Shown: in pieces, positions 29,391 through 38,144 of the stretch
Layout of the letters: each line of letters opens with the position of its first letter
How positions within the stretch are numbered: the stretch's first letter is position 1
NCBI RefSeq assembly: GCF_007859655.1
Contig: NZ_CP042304.1
Location: 3,846,501 to 3,910,500 of the forward strand
Origin: Devosia ginsengisoli
Lineage (GTDB): Bacteria; Pseudomonadota; Alphaproteobacteria; Rhizobiales; Devosiaceae
Reading direction: 5' to 3'
DNA: 64,000 nt
Program-made: the position numbers and the translations under genes
The notes under the pieces: generated by a model
Seen by the model: only the letters and a program-made list of their open reading frames with translations
What the model was told of the DNA's origin: nothing
Database searches by the model: none

Positions 29391-29427
29391 GACGCAGGGA
29401 ATCCCGATATTGTCGGGTTCCCGCGTC
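29391..29427 (+). terminator. Hairpin terminator candidate after the barrel gene
   Basis: A long stem starts GACGC at 29391 and closes GCGTC at 29423-29427. Internal pairs are GGGAA/TTCCC and CCCGA/TCGGG, interrupted by two single-base bulges. There is no clear T-tract, so this may be Rho-assisted. Confidence 0.6.
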
Positions 29428-29476
29428 TCAGTTCGCGTCCGGCCTGGCTTCAACCCTGGAACCTGCAGCGGCTGAT

Positions 29477-30607
29477 ATGCAGGTAACGGTTCACGATACG
29501 ATCGACGACATCGGGGCCGTAGAATGGGACCGGGTATTCGGCCCGGAACGGCTGTTCCAGAGCCATGCCTGGCTGCGCTCGTCGGAAGGTGGCGCCCTCG
29601 GCGATTGCACGCCGAAATATATTGTCATCCGCGACGATGCGGCGGACATTGTCGTGGCAGTTGCCGCCTATATCATCCCCACATCGCTGGTCATGTTTTC
29701 GGCAGGTCCCATCAAGTGGGTGGCCGAACGCATCCAGCGGCTGGTCCCCTGGTTCCTGCGGCCGCGCATTCTCGAATGCGGCAGTCCACTTGGTCCGGGC
29801 AATGGCATTGGTATTCGGCCGGGTGCCGCGATTGCGGCGCTGGCGCCTGTCATCTGCGAGGCGCTGGAACGCCTGGCAGCCAGCGAACGCGTGCATCTCA
29901 TCGTGCTGCGTGACTTTCTCGAGCCGGAGCTTGAGGCGAGCGCCGCGTTCGAACTGGCGGGCTATGCCAGGGGAGAAAGCCTCCCCACTATGTCACTCGA
30001 TATCAAATGGGCGTCCTATGCCGACTATCTAGCGTCAATGACGAGCCGGCATCGCCAGAAGGTGCGGCGCGGACTGGCCTTGGCCGAAAAATCGGGGCTG
30101 CATGCACGCTGGACTGGCCGTATCGGCGACCGGGGCGAGCGATTGGCGCGGCAACGCGAGAATGTCCGTCAATTCGCCACCGAATATAGCCGCGAACAAT
30201 TGGCGCCCAGCTTCTTTGCCCAACTCGACCATGCGTTGGGTCAGCGGGTGCGTGTGCTCGACGTGCTGAAGGGCGAGACCAGTGTGGGGCATGCGCTGGT
30301 GGTCGATGACGGCAGCATCCTGCGCTGGCTATCCTTTGGCCGCGAGACGGGCGGTGTCCGGGACGGCGCCTATTTTCTTGTGCTCGCCAGCATTGTCGAA
30401 TTGGCGATCAGTGAAGGCAAATCCGTGCTCGACATGGGAATGACGACGCACGGCCCCAAGACCGACTTCGGCGCGATAATGCATCTGCAATGGATGCTGC
30501 TGCGGTTCCGCGGCCCGCTCGGCAAGTTGTTGCCGCTGGCCCTGAACTACCTGAACCCGGCACGGGGGACGGCCACGCGCCACGCGTTCAGGGATGACGG
30601 GCCGTGA
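29477..30607 (+). CDS. FemAB/BioF2-like GNAT-fold acyltransferase
   Basis: 376 residues, cytoplasmic, no signal peptide. The layout is that of FemAB-type proteins (two GNAT-like halves): the first half includes ECGSPLGPGNG, the second the recognisable LASMTSRHRQKVRRGLALAEK and a C-terminal DMGMTTHGPKTDFGAIM. Such enzymes transfer aminoacyl or acyl groups to an amine, for example in peptidoglycan bridges, exopolysaccharide decoration or lipo-amino-acid synthesis. Proximity to the polyketide synthase/PPTase pair suggests it might conjugate an acyl chain to an amino compound, which is inference. The 3' end overlaps the convergent GNAT gene by 20 bases. Confidence 0.6.
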   Translation: MQVTVHDTIDDIGAVEWDRVFGPERLFQSHAWLRSSEGGALGDCTPKYIVIRDDAADIVVAVAAYIIPTSLVMFSAGPIKWVAERIQRLVPWFLRPRILECGSPLGPGNGIGIRPGAAIAALAPVICEALERLAASERVHLIVLRDFLEPELEASAAFELAGYARGESLPTMSLDIKWASYADYLASMTSRHRQKVRRGLALAEKSGLHARWTGRIGDRGERLARQRENVRQFATEYSREQLAPSFFAQLDHALGQRVRVLDVLKGETSVGHALVVDDGSILRWLSFGRETGGVRDGAYFLVLASIVELAISEGKSVLDMGMTTHGPKTDFGAIMHLQWMLLRFRGPLGKLLPLALNYLNPARGTATRHAFRDDGP

Positions 30608-31229
30608 TGGCGTGCTGGTGCGCGGGCCGGGTCATGGCGACAATCACTGTGTCGGGCGGTAGCGTGAATTCGCCAACGGCCGCAAAGCCGAAACGTTCAT
30701 AAAGCCTGGCGCTGGAAGGGCCCGATGCCTCGAGGTGAACAATTCCCCCCGCTTGGTCGATCATGTCGAGGCGGTCTCTAAGCAGCGCAGTGGCGATACC
30801 CTGTCCGCGTGCACTGGCATCCGTCGCTAGGCGCACCAGATGCCAATGCGGTCGAGCGGGCTGGAAGCGCTTGAAGTCGGAACGGTAGGTGAGCCAGTTG
30901 AGCAGGCCCCGCAAGCCAACCGCCGCCAGCATGGCAGGCCCATATCGCACGGTTTGCAACAGCATCCCTCGGGCGCTCGGCGCTTCCCACACGGCAGCTC
31001 CCACGGCTTGGCCGTCGGTGTCTCGGTAGAGATCGATCACCCCACCCGTGTCCAGGGTCAGGCAAGCCTCGGCTTGGAGATATGAGCGCAGCCGCTTCTG
31101 CCGCTCTTGGCCATCCACGAAGGCCCGCAGCTCGGGATCATCATCGAAAGCCCGCGCCAGCAAACCGGCGATTTCCGGAATATCTGCCGTGGAGGCAGGG
31201 CCCGTACCTCCAGCCATAAATCCCGCCAT
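30588..31229 (-). CDS. GNAT-family N-acetyltransferase
   Basis: About 213 residues from ATG 31229; ATG 31217 is equally possible, and longer upstream frames look non-coding. GNAT motif A is clear: VRLATDASARGQGIATALL with the acetyl-CoA pyrophosphate loop R-G-Q-G-I-A. It is followed by HLEASGPSSARLYERFGFAAVGEF, the usual motif B ending in a GF turn. Acceptor unknown; small-molecule amines or toxins are typical. Its gene converges on the FemAB-like gene with a 20-base overlap. Confidence 0.75.
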   Translation of the reverse strand: MAGFMAGGTGPASTADIPEIAGLLARAFDDDPELRAFVDGQERQKRLRSYLQAEACLTLDTGGVIDLYRDTDGQAVGAAVWEAPSARGMLLQTVRYGPAMLAAVGLRGLLNWLTYRSDFKRFQPARPHWHLVRLATDASARGQGIATALLRDRLDMIDQAGGIVHLEASGPSSARLYERFGFAAVGEFTLPPDTVIVAMTRPAHQHAITARHP

Positions 31230-31357
31230 TCCCGGACTGCCCTCGCCAGCGTCAAATGAACTGGATGGCCTGAAGAAATCAAGCGAACAAACGACTCCTT
31301 CCAGGCTCCGGTGCTGGCGTCGAGATCGCGTGAAGGTACAATTCGCCGTAGTGGCGG

Positions 31358-32141
31358 CTAGCGGTTCTGTGGTCCGCAGAGCATGACGTGTATGCCGCTT
31401 TGGGTCAGGCTTTCCTTGTTCTCCTGATCCAGCGGCAGCAGGTCGGTGGCTAAACAGGTGAATTTTGAGAATGGCGCCACGCGCACCGCGGCCGTTCCCA
31501 GCCATTTGCTGGCATCCGCCACCAGGTATCGATTGCGCGAATTAAGCAGGATCGCATTGGTGATCTGGGCTTCTTCATAGCTGAAATCGAGTACGCCGCT
31601 CGTCGGATGCAGTCCGCCGGCACCGACCACGGCATGGGTGGCATGGAACTTCTCGAAATAGCCGATCGTGTCGGAGCCCACGAGGTCGCGGTCATTCGTC
31701 CGCCAGACGCCGCCGGTAAGGTGGAGTTCGATGCCCTCGACATCGCCAAGGATCAGGGCAACCTCGACATTATTGGTGACCACGGTGAGCCCCGCATGCC
31801 CGCGGAGCGCCTCGGCGACGAAACGCACCGTCGTCCCTATCCCCATGAACACCGTCGAACCATTGGGAATGTCCCGCGCGACATGGGCGCCGATGAGGCG
31901 TTTGGCGCGGCTGTGCAGGCTCGCCCGGGCGTTGATCGGCGTGTTCTGCGCCATGACCGGCAGGTCGACGCCGCCATGCAGCCGCCGTGCCAGGCCCAAG
32001 GCACAGAGTGCGTTGATATCCCGGCGGATGCTCTGCGGGGTCAGGCCGTAATCCTGCGCCAGCAGGTCGATCTGCTGCGCGCCGCGCGCCGATGCGCGCG
32101 AGGATGTCGTTCTGCCGATCGGAAAGCCGAGGATCGCTCAT
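31358..32141 (-). pseudogene. DeoR-family transcriptional regulator (GlpR-like), broken by one frameshift
   Basis: Starting at ATG 32141 the sequence reads MSDPRLSDRQNDILARIGA. Around 32084 the conserved protein shifts frame and continues GAQQIDLLAQDYGLTPQSIRRDI, the DeoR winged helix-turn-helix, then ALGLARRLHGGV and the full effector domain (VFMGIGTTVRFVAEAL, VVTNNVEVALIL, VVGAGGLHPTSGVLDF). Removing one base, or adding two, in the GC-alternating stretch near 32084 restores a normal protein of about 260 residues. The gene follows ugpBAEC on the same strand, so it likely senses a glycerol- or sugar-phosphate and controls that importer. Either a sequencing indel or a true loss of the regulator. 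Confidence 0.8.
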
Positions 32142-32151
32142 GTCATTGAAG

Positions 32152-32178
32152 GAACATCTGTGAATTGTTGGAGAACAT
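32152..32178. promoter_or_regulatory. Two direct GAACATC repeats upstream of the DeoR gene
   Basis: GAACATC at 32152-32158 and 32173-32179 are spaced exactly 21 bases, two helical turns, within the 147-base gap between ugpC and the DeoR gene. GAACAT resembles a GlpR-type operator half-site, suggesting autoregulation. Inference only. Confidence 0.35.
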
Positions 32179-32288
32179 CACCGGGCGCGCATCGGCCGGT
32201 TGCGAAGGACGATCCTCTGCGCGTGAATTTCCCGGTGATCCGAGGGCCGGCTGTCTGTCATCTGCTCGTCCCCTGGTGACGCTCTGCC

Positions 32289-33329
32289 TCAGTCCGTCCG
32301 CTGTCCTGTTTCCTTGTTGAATGGATGGAGGTCCGTCATGCTCACATAGAGCGTTGCCCGGCTTCCCTCGGTGACCGCGGTGCGTGCCGGTACGGCCGCC
32401 ACGATCAATTGGCCGCTGCCATCCAGCCGCATATGCAGGTGGCTCTCACCGCCGATCGGTTCGTAGAGCTCGACGGTGGCTTCGAGCACCAGATGCTGCC
32501 CTTCAGGGGGCGACAACTGGATGGTATCGGGCCGGATGCCGACGAGATCGGAGCCGTCAGGAAGCGCAAGCGCGCCTTTGTCACGCAGATCATCGATATC
32601 GATCAGGTTCATCGGCGGCGAACCGATGAAGCCGGCGACGAACAGCGTCTCGGGGCGTTCATAGAGAGCCAGCGGTGCGCCCACCTGCTCGATGCGGCCG
32701 CCATTCATCACCACCAGTCGGTCGGCCAGGGTCATGGCTTCGAGCTGGTCGTGGGTCACATAGACGCTTGTCGTGGCCAGGTTGCGCTGCAGGCGCTTGA
32801 TTTCTATACGCATCTGCCCGCGCAGCTTGGCATCGAGATTGGAGAGGGGTTCATCGAACAGGAAGGCCTTGGGCTGGCGCACGATAGCGCGGCCCATGGC
32901 AACGCGCTGGCGCTGCCCGCCCGAAAGCTGGCGCGGACGGCGATCGAGGAAGGGCTCGATCTCCAGAATGCGAGCGGCCTCGGTGACCCGTCGGTCGATC
33001 TCGTCGCGCGGCGTGCCACGATTCTTAAGGCCGTATTCGAGGTTTCCGCGCACTGTCATATGCGGATAGAGCGCGTAGTTCTGGAACACCATGGCGATGT
33101 CGCGCTCGGCCGGTTCCTTGGTGTTGACCACGGTGCCGTCGATGGAAATCGTGCCTTCGGTGATCGCTTCGAGGCCGGCAATCATGCGCAGCAGGGTGGA
33201 CTTGCCACAGCCCGAGGGTCCCACCAGCACGACCAGTTCGCCATCGGGAATGGCCAGGTCCAGGCTGTGGATGGCGGTGACGGCGCCGCCATAGACTTTC
33301 TTGACGCCCGATATGTCGATACTTGCCAT
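32289..33329 (-). CDS. ugpC: sn-Glycerol-3-phosphate ABC transporter ATP-binding protein
   Basis: 346-residue CUT1 ATPase. It shows Walker [11 protein letters not shown]-loop QNYALYPHM, signature LSGGQRQRV, Walker [14 protein letters not shown]-loop [11 protein letters not shown] and a C-terminal OB-fold regulatory domain. It is the last of four genes in the order ugpB-ugpA-ugpE-ugpC on the minus strand, four bases after ugpE. UgpC and MalK-type ATPases are hard to tell apart by sequence; the assignment rests on operon order and subunit lengths. Confidence 0.85.
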   Translation of the reverse strand: MASIDISGVKKVYGGAVTAIHSLDLAIPDGELVVLVGPSGCGKSTLLRMIAGLEAITEGTISIDGTVVNTKEPAERDIAMVFQNYALYPHMTVRGNLEYGLKNRGTPRDEIDRRVTEAARILEIEPFLDRRPRQLSGGQRQRVAMGRAIVRQPKAFLFDEPLSNLDAKLRGQMRIEIKRLQRNLATTSVYVTHDQLEAMTLADRLVVMNGGRIEQVGAPLALYERPETLFVAGFIGSPPMNLIDIDDLRDKGALALPDGSDLVGIRPDTIQLSPPEGQHLVLEATVELYEPIGGESHLHMRLDGSGQLIVAAVPARTAVTEGSRATLYVSMTDLHPFNKETGQRTD

Positions 33330-33333
33330 TTTC

Positions 33334-34182
33334 TCACTTCTCGGTTTCGACCAGGCCTTTAACGAACAGGCGCTGCATTAATATGACGACGAGGACGGGG
33401 GGCAGCATGGCCAGGATCACGGCGGCCATGACGAAGTTCCATTGCGGCTCGGAATCGGCGGTGGCCGCCAGCCGCTTGATGCCCATGACGACGGTGTAGT
33501 AGCGGCTGTCGGTGGTCACCAGCAGGGGCCACAGATACTGCACCCAGCCATAGATGAAGAGGATGACGAAGAGCGCCGCGATATTGGTGCGGCTGAGCGG
33601 CAGCAGGATATCGCGGAAGAACTTCATCGGCCCCGCACCATCGACGCGCGCGGCTTCCATCAATTCGTCCGGCACGGTGAGGAAGAACTGGCGGAACAGG
33701 AAAGTGGCCGTAGCCGAGGCGATCAGGGGAATGATCAGGCCCGGATAGGAATTGAGCATGCCGAGATCCGCCACCACCTTGAAGGTGGGGATGATGCGCA
33801 CTTCGACTGGCAGCATCAGCGTGATGAAGATGATCCAGAAGGCCAGCAGCCGGAACGGGAACTTGAAGAACACGATGGCATAGGCGCTGAGGATCGAGAT
33901 GGCGATCTTGCCCACGGCGATGGAAATGGCCATCACCAGCGAATTCAGCAGCATGATGGAGAGCGGTGGCGCCCCGGCGGTCGAAATGCCCTCGTTGAGC
34001 ATGAAGCTGTAGTTTTCGACCAGATGCGGACCGGGCAGCAGGGGCACCAGCCCCCGCATGAAGTCGCCGCTGCCATGGGTGGAGGCGACGAAGGCCAGAT
34101 AGACCGGAAACACCACGATGACGACGCCGATGATCAGCACCAGATGGGTCAGGAAGGCCAGGAAAGGTCTGTTTTCAATCAT
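33334..34182 (-). CDS. ugpE: sn-Glycerol-3-phosphate ABC transporter permease
   Basis: 282 residues, matching E. coli UgpE (281). Six predicted transmembrane helices, first [21 protein letters not shown], and the EAA loop [22 protein letters not shown]. The periplasmic opening segment ([25 protein letters not shown]) contains the LPG-type motif seen in UgpE proteins. It lies 12 bases after ugpA and 4 before ugpC. Confidence 0.87.
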   Translation of the reverse strand: MIENRPFLAFLTHLVLIIGVVIVVFPVYLAFVASTHGSGDFMRGLVPLLPGPHLVENYSFMLNEGISTAGAPPLSIMLLNSLVMAISIAVGKIAISILSAYAIVFFKFPFRLLAFWIIFITLMLPVEVRIIPTFKVVADLGMLNSYPGLIIPLIASATATFLFRQFFLTVPDELMEAARVDGAGPMKFFRDILLPLSRTNIAALFVILFIYGWVQYLWPLLVTTDSRYYTVVMGIKRLAATADSEPQWNFVMAAVILAMLPPVLVVILMQRLFVKGLVETEK

Positions 34183-34194
34183 CTCGCCGCACCC

Positions 34195-35079
34195 CTAATA
34201 CTGCACACGCCGCTCGACATAGCGGAACTGGATGGCGGTAAGCGCGATGACGATGATCATCAGCACTACGGACTGGGCGGAGGATGAGCCGATATTCAGC
34301 CCGATGAAGCCGTCGGTATAAACCTTGTAGACCAGGATATTGGTCGCCTGTGCCGGACCACCCTGGGTGGTGGCGTCGATGAGCCCGAACGTGTCGAACA
34401 TGGCGTAGTTCATGTTGACGATTAGCAGGAAGAACGTGGTTGGCGACAGCAGCGGGAAAACGATGGTCCAGAAACGCTTGAAGGGTCCGGCGCCATCAAT
34501 GGCGGCGGCCTCGATCAGCGATTGCGGCACCGATTGTAGCCCTGCCACGAAGAACAAGAAATTATACGAAATCTGCTTCCAGCTGGCGGCGATGATGACC
34601 AGGATCATGGCATCGGTGCCATCGATCCGGTGGTTCCAGTCGATGCCTGCCGCGCGCAGCAGATAAGGGGCGATGCCGATCGTGGGGTTGAACATGAACC
34701 ACCACAATATGCCCACGACGACTGGCGCCACGGCATAGGGCCAGACCAGCAGGGTCGTGTAGAGCCTGTTAGTGCGCAGCACGCGGTTCACTGCAACCGC
34801 CAGGATCAGCGCCAGCGACATCGACAGCACGGTCACGCTGAAGGCAAAGACCGCGGTCTTGCTCAGCGAGCCGACATAATTCGGGTCGATGAACAGCCGG
34901 CGATAATTCTCGAACCACACGAAGGTGGTGCGGAAACCGAACGGGTCTTCCCGCTCGAAGGAGGACTTGAGTGCCTGCAAGGCAGGCCAGATGAAGAAGA
35001 TCAGGGTAACGGCAAGCTGCGGGACGAGCAGCATGTAGGGAAGAATCTTGTTGGGAAAGATGGTTCGTTTGGCCTGCAT
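34195..35079 (-). CDS. ugpA: sn-Glycerol-3-phosphate ABC transporter permease
   Basis: 294 residues, as in E. coli UgpA (295), starting at ATG 35079 ([15 protein letters not shown]) with GAGG six bases upstream; a longer in-frame start at 35127 would add an Arg-rich stretch not seen in the family. Six transmembrane helices, the UgpA-typical [20 protein letters not shown] loop, and EAA motif [21 protein letters not shown] strong hairpin (35120-35148) separates it from ugpB, probably setting unequal expression. Confidence 0.88.
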   Translation of the reverse strand: MQAKRTIFPNKILPYMLLVPQLAVTLIFFIWPALQALKSSFEREDPFGFRTTFVWFENYRRLFIDPNYVGSLSKTAVFAFSVTVLSMSLALILAVAVNRVLRTNRLYTTLLVWPYAVAPVVVGILWWFMFNPTIGIAPYLLRAAGIDWNHRIDGTDAMILVIIAASWKQISYNFLFFVAGLQSVPQSLIEAAAIDGAGPFKRFWTIVFPLLSPTTFFLLIVNMNYAMFDTFGLIDATTQGGPAQATNILVYKVYTDGFIGLNIGSSSAQSVVLMIIVIALTAIQFRYVERRVQY

Positions 35080-35119
35080 GCTCCGCCTCGTTCTGGGTCG
35101 CGCTAGACGGCGACTATGG

Positions 35120-35148
35120 CGCTCCACCCTCGCCAGGAGGGTGGAGCG
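35120..35148 (-). promoter_or_regulatory. Intercistronic hairpin between ugpB and ugpA
   Basis: Perfect 12-bp stem (CGCTCCACCCTC at 35120-35131, GAGGGTGGAGCG at 35137-35148) with a five-base loop and no T-tract. Likely an mRNA-stabilising or partial-termination element favouring the binding protein over the permeases. Confidence 0.7.
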
Positions 35149-35166
35149 GGCTTCGGGGTCGGAGGC

Positions 35167-36495
35167 CTACTGGTTGGCGGCTTCGAAGTCGCGCAGGATC
35201 TGGTTGCCGCGTTCGACGGCGGCATCGAGCGCTTCCTGGGCGGTCTTGGTGCCGGCCAGCATGGCTTCGAACTCTTCATCCACCACAGTCCGGGCCTGGG
35301 TCAGGTTGCCGAAGCGAACGCCCTTGGAATTGGCCGTTGGCGTGCCGCGGGTGATCTGCTTGATGGCAATGTCCGAACCGGGATTGTCGGCGTAGTAGTT
35401 CTGTTCCTGGCCCAGCTCATAGGCGGCATTGGTGATCGGCAGATAGCCGGTGAACTGATGCCAGGACGCCTGCACTTCAGGCTGGCTGAGATAGGTGAAG
35501 AACTGGGCCACGCCCTTGTAGACTTCCGGGTCCTTGCCATTGAGCGCCCACAGCGTGGCGCCGCCGATGATCGAATTCTTCGGATCGGTGGTCACGTCGT
35601 CATAATAGGGCAGGGGTGCGAAGCCGACCTCGAACTCCTTGGAGTTGTTGATCACGCCGGCACGCGAGGCCGAGGAGTTCATGTAGATGGCGCATTCCTG
35701 CGCGTAGAACTTGGGCGGAGCGTCGCCACCGCCCACCGGGCCGCCATATTCGAACAGGCCTTCGTCAGCCCACTTCTTGAGGTTGTCCCAATGCTTGACC
35801 TGCACGGGGCCGTTGAAGGTGAATTCGGTGCCGAGGCCCCCGAAGCCATTCTCCAGCGTGCCATAGGGCTGATCGTGGATGGCGGAGAGATTTTCGGTCT
35901 GCACCCAGGTGATCCAGCCGCTGGTGAAGCCGCAGGGGGCCGCACCCGATTCCATGATCTGGCGGCTCATGGCTTCGAGCTCAGCCCAGGTCTTGGGCGG
36001 CGTTTCGCGGTCCAGGCCGGCTTTCTCGAACACGTCCTTGTTGTAATACATGATGGGCGTGGAGGAATTGAACGGCATCGACAGGATGTTGCCGTCGGTA
36101 TCGGAATAGTAGCCGACCACCGGGGCGAGGAAGCCTGACGGATCCCACGGTTCGCCATTGTCCTCCATGAGCTGGTAGACCGGATAGACGGCGCCCTTGG
36201 CGGCCATCATCGTGCCGGTGCCCACTTCGAAGACCTGCACGATGGCGGGCTGCTCATTGGCGCGGAAGGCGGCGATGGCGGCGGTCAGGGTCTCGGGATA
36301 GGTACCCTTGTAGCTCGGAACGATCTTGAACTCCGACTGGCTCTCGTTAAAGCCATTGGCGATTTCCTCGAGCTTCTTGCCCAGTTCGGCATCCATGGCA
36401 TGCCACCAGGCAATTTCGGTCTGGGCAGCAACATTGGGCGCATGGGCCAGTGCGGCGATCACACCTGTCGACAACAGGAGCGCAAGCTTCTTCAT
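35167..36495 (-). CDS. ugpB: sn-Glycerol-3-phosphate ABC transporter periplasmic binding protein
   Basis: 442 residues, close to E. coli UgpB (438). The start is ATG 36495 with a signal peptide (MKKLALLLSTGVIAALAHAP, cleaved near VAAQ). UgpB hallmarks are WWHAMDAELGKKLEEIANGFN, YKGTYPETLTAAIAAFRA, VYQLMEDNGEPW and MPFNSSTPIMYYNKD. It captures glycerol-3-phosphate or glycerophosphodiesters in the periplasm and is first gene of the ugpBAEC operon. The 227-base upstream region contains the palindrome TGTTCA-AG-TGAACA, a candidate operator. Confidence 0.9.
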   Translation of the reverse strand: MKKLALLLSTGVIAALAHAPNVAAQTEIAWWHAMDAELGKKLEEIANGFNESQSEFKIVPSYKGTYPETLTAAIAAFRANEQPAIVQVFEVGTGTMMAAKGAVYPVYQLMEDNGEPWDPSGFLAPVVGYYSDTDGNILSMPFNSSTPIMYYNKDVFEKAGLDRETPPKTWAELEAMSRQIMESGAAPCGFTSGWITWVQTENLSAIHDQPYGTLENGFGGLGTEFTFNGPVQVKHWDNLKKWADEGLFEYGGPVGGGDAPPKFYAQECAIYMNSSASRAGVINNSKEFEVGFAPLPYYDDVTTDPKNSIIGGATLWALNGKDPEVYKGVAQFFTYLSQPEVQASWHQFTGYLPITNAAYELGQEQNYYADNPGSDIAIKQITRGTPTANSKGVRFGNLTQARTVVDEEFEAMLAGTKTAQEALDAAVERGNQILRDFEAANQ

Positions 36496-36585
36496 TGGAT
36501 GGTTCCTCCGATGTTTTTTAAGCAGAGGATCTCCGTCCTCGCATCGCCGAGTCGTAGCAATGCAATTTTCATTTGGCAAAGGATA

Positions 36586-36599
36586 TGTTCAAGTGAACA
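36586..36599 (-). promoter_or_regulatory. Candidate GlpR-like operator upstream of ugpB
   Basis: Perfect inverted repeat TGTTCA-AG-TGAACA, extended to TATGTTCA on the left. It resembles the published E. coli GlpR half-site ATGTTCG / CGAACAT. It lies about 90 bases upstream of the ugpB start, and a DeoR-family (GlpR-like) gene ends the operon. Binding is inferred. Confidence 0.5.
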
Positions 36600-36653
36600 C
36601 GGGGCGCGGCGATAAACGGCCCGGAAGTCCTTCATGATGCTCATGTGAACGTC

Positions 36654-36676
36654 GGCGAGCCATAGGGAGGCTCACC
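36654..36676 (-). terminator. Hairpin downstream of the carboxylesterase gene
   Basis: An 8-bp stem, GGCGAGCC at 36654-36661 and GGCTCACC at 36669-36676 (one G-U pair in the leftward transcript), loop of seven bases, about 50 bases beyond the esterase stop. There is no T-tract; possible 3' end of the AtuA/Dpp operon. Confidence 0.4.
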
Positions 36677-36722
36677 CTTACCGCCTGGTCAATTCAGCAG
36701 TTGCCCGACCTTGGATTGCAGC

Positions 36723-38144
36723 TCATTTGAATGTCTGGATGCCATCTGCCAGCGCCCATGTCGGCTCGCCTGTGCGGGCGAAGGCATAGAGCGCCGTGCT
36801 CATTTCGGCGGCCAGGGCGTCGGCCCGGTTGTCGCCGGCGGTGAGGGGGATGCGGTCGGGCGATACATTGCCGAAGACGAAGGGTTCGTCCGAGCCGTGT
36901 GCCGCCCCGAGCCGGCCGCCTTCGAAGGGCGGAACCCAGGCAAATTCATAGGTATAGGCGCGGCCGCCAGCCGTATTCTGCGCCGATGCGGTGGCGAGGG
37001 CAGGGTCGCGATAGATGGCGCGCGACAGGAAGATTTCCTCGTATTCGGTCCAGCTGCGGCCGGGCAATTCGGCCTCGAGCCGCGCCAGTTCACCGGCCGG
37101 GTCTTCGGGGCGGAAGCGCGCAATCGAGGCCAGCAGGGTAGCGCGGTCGGCAACTTCGGGCATGATGCCGAAGGCATACCACATGCGCGCCTCGTCGCGG
37201 GCCCAGCCCAGGACGAGCTCGTGATCCCTGAACCGGCCGCTGGCGAGGTTTTCGAGCGGGTGGCGCATCAGGCTGGTGCCATCCAGCACGATGCCCAATG
37301 TCCTGCCACCCGGCGCATTGCGCTCGCCCAGATGCGTCGCCAGCACTGTCTCCTGAATGGCCAGGATCGTTTCGACCGGCAGCGCGGCAAGGCCCGCGGT
37401 GTCACCCGGTGCAATGCCGGCTTTGTCCAGAAACGTGGCGGTTATGGCGGTCGCCGTATCGGGCATGACGATCCGACTGGCCGGTCCGCTCATCAGCCAG
37501 GCGCGGCGGTAGAGGTCTGCCACGCCCTCCATGCCGAAGAGGGCAGCGATGGTGAACGACCCTGACGACATGCCGATCAGGGTGACATTATCAGGATCGC
37601 CACCGAAGGCCGCGATATTGTCCCGCACCCATTCCAGCGCGGCAACGAAATCGAGCATGCCGCGATTGGCCGCGGCGTAATCGTCGCCCATGGCGGGGCC
37701 GAGATGCAGGAACCCTAGCGCGCCGGTGCGCATATTGGGCCGAACCAGGACCACGTCGCCGCGCGCGGCAAAGCCGGCATCGTCATGATAGCCGCCCTGC
37801 GCCGCGCCGCCCTGGAAGCCGCCGCCAAAGGCATGGACGATGACCGGCCTTTTCGCGCCATCGGCAGCAGGGGTGTAGACATTGAGATTGAGGCAATCCT
37901 CGCCGGTCTGGAAGCCGGCGCCGCGCGGCATCCATGCTGGCGCCCGGCGCTGCATCTGGGGCGCCGCATTGCCAAAGGTCGTGGCATCGACCAGACCGGA
38001 ATTCTCGTGCCGTACCGGTGGCCGGAAGCGCAACGGGCCAATCGGCGCCTCGGCATAGCGAATGCCGCGGAAGCTCTGACCTTCGCCGGTAACAATGCCG
38101 CGATAGATCGCTTGGCGACTGGTGACGTCGATCGTGTCGGTCAT
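36723..38144 (-). CDS. Type B carboxylesterase / para-nitrobenzyl esterase-like hydrolase
   Basis: 473 residues from ATG 38144 (MTDTIDVTSRQAIYRGIV), which overlaps the upstream ATPase stop by four bases. Alpha/beta-hydrolase of the COesterase family: FRGIRYAEAPIGPLRFRPP, EDCLNLNVYTPA, oxyanion-hole segment HAFGGGFQGG (family HGGGF, here AFGGGF), and nucleophile elbow GMSSGS, where the family usually has GESAGS. The C-terminal AHGSDEPFVFGN supplies the catalytic His region. No signal peptide, so cytoplasmic. As last gene of an importer operon it probably hydrolyses an ester bond in the imported compound. Confidence 0.83.
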   Translation of the reverse strand: MTDTIDVTSRQAIYRGIVTGEGQSFRGIRYAEAPIGPLRFRPPVRHENSGLVDATTFGNAAPQMQRRAPAWMPRGAGFQTGEDCLNLNVYTPAADGAKRPVIVHAFGGGFQGGAAQGGYHDDAGFAARGDVVLVRPNMRTGALGFLHLGPAMGDDYAAANRGMLDFVAALEWVRDNIAAFGGDPDNVTLIGMSSGSFTIAALFGMEGVADLYRRAWLMSGPASRIVMPDTATAITATFLDKAGIAPGDTAGLAALPVETILAIQETVLATHLGERNAPGGRTLGIVLDGTSLMRHPLENLASGRFRDHELVLGWARDEARMWYAFGIMPEVADRATLLASIARFRPEDPAGELARLEAELPGRSWTEYEEIFLSRAIYRDPALATASAQNTAGGRAYTYEFAWVPPFEGGRLGAAHGSDEPFVFGNVSPDRIPLTAGDNRADALAAEMSTALYAFARTGEPTWALADGIQTFK

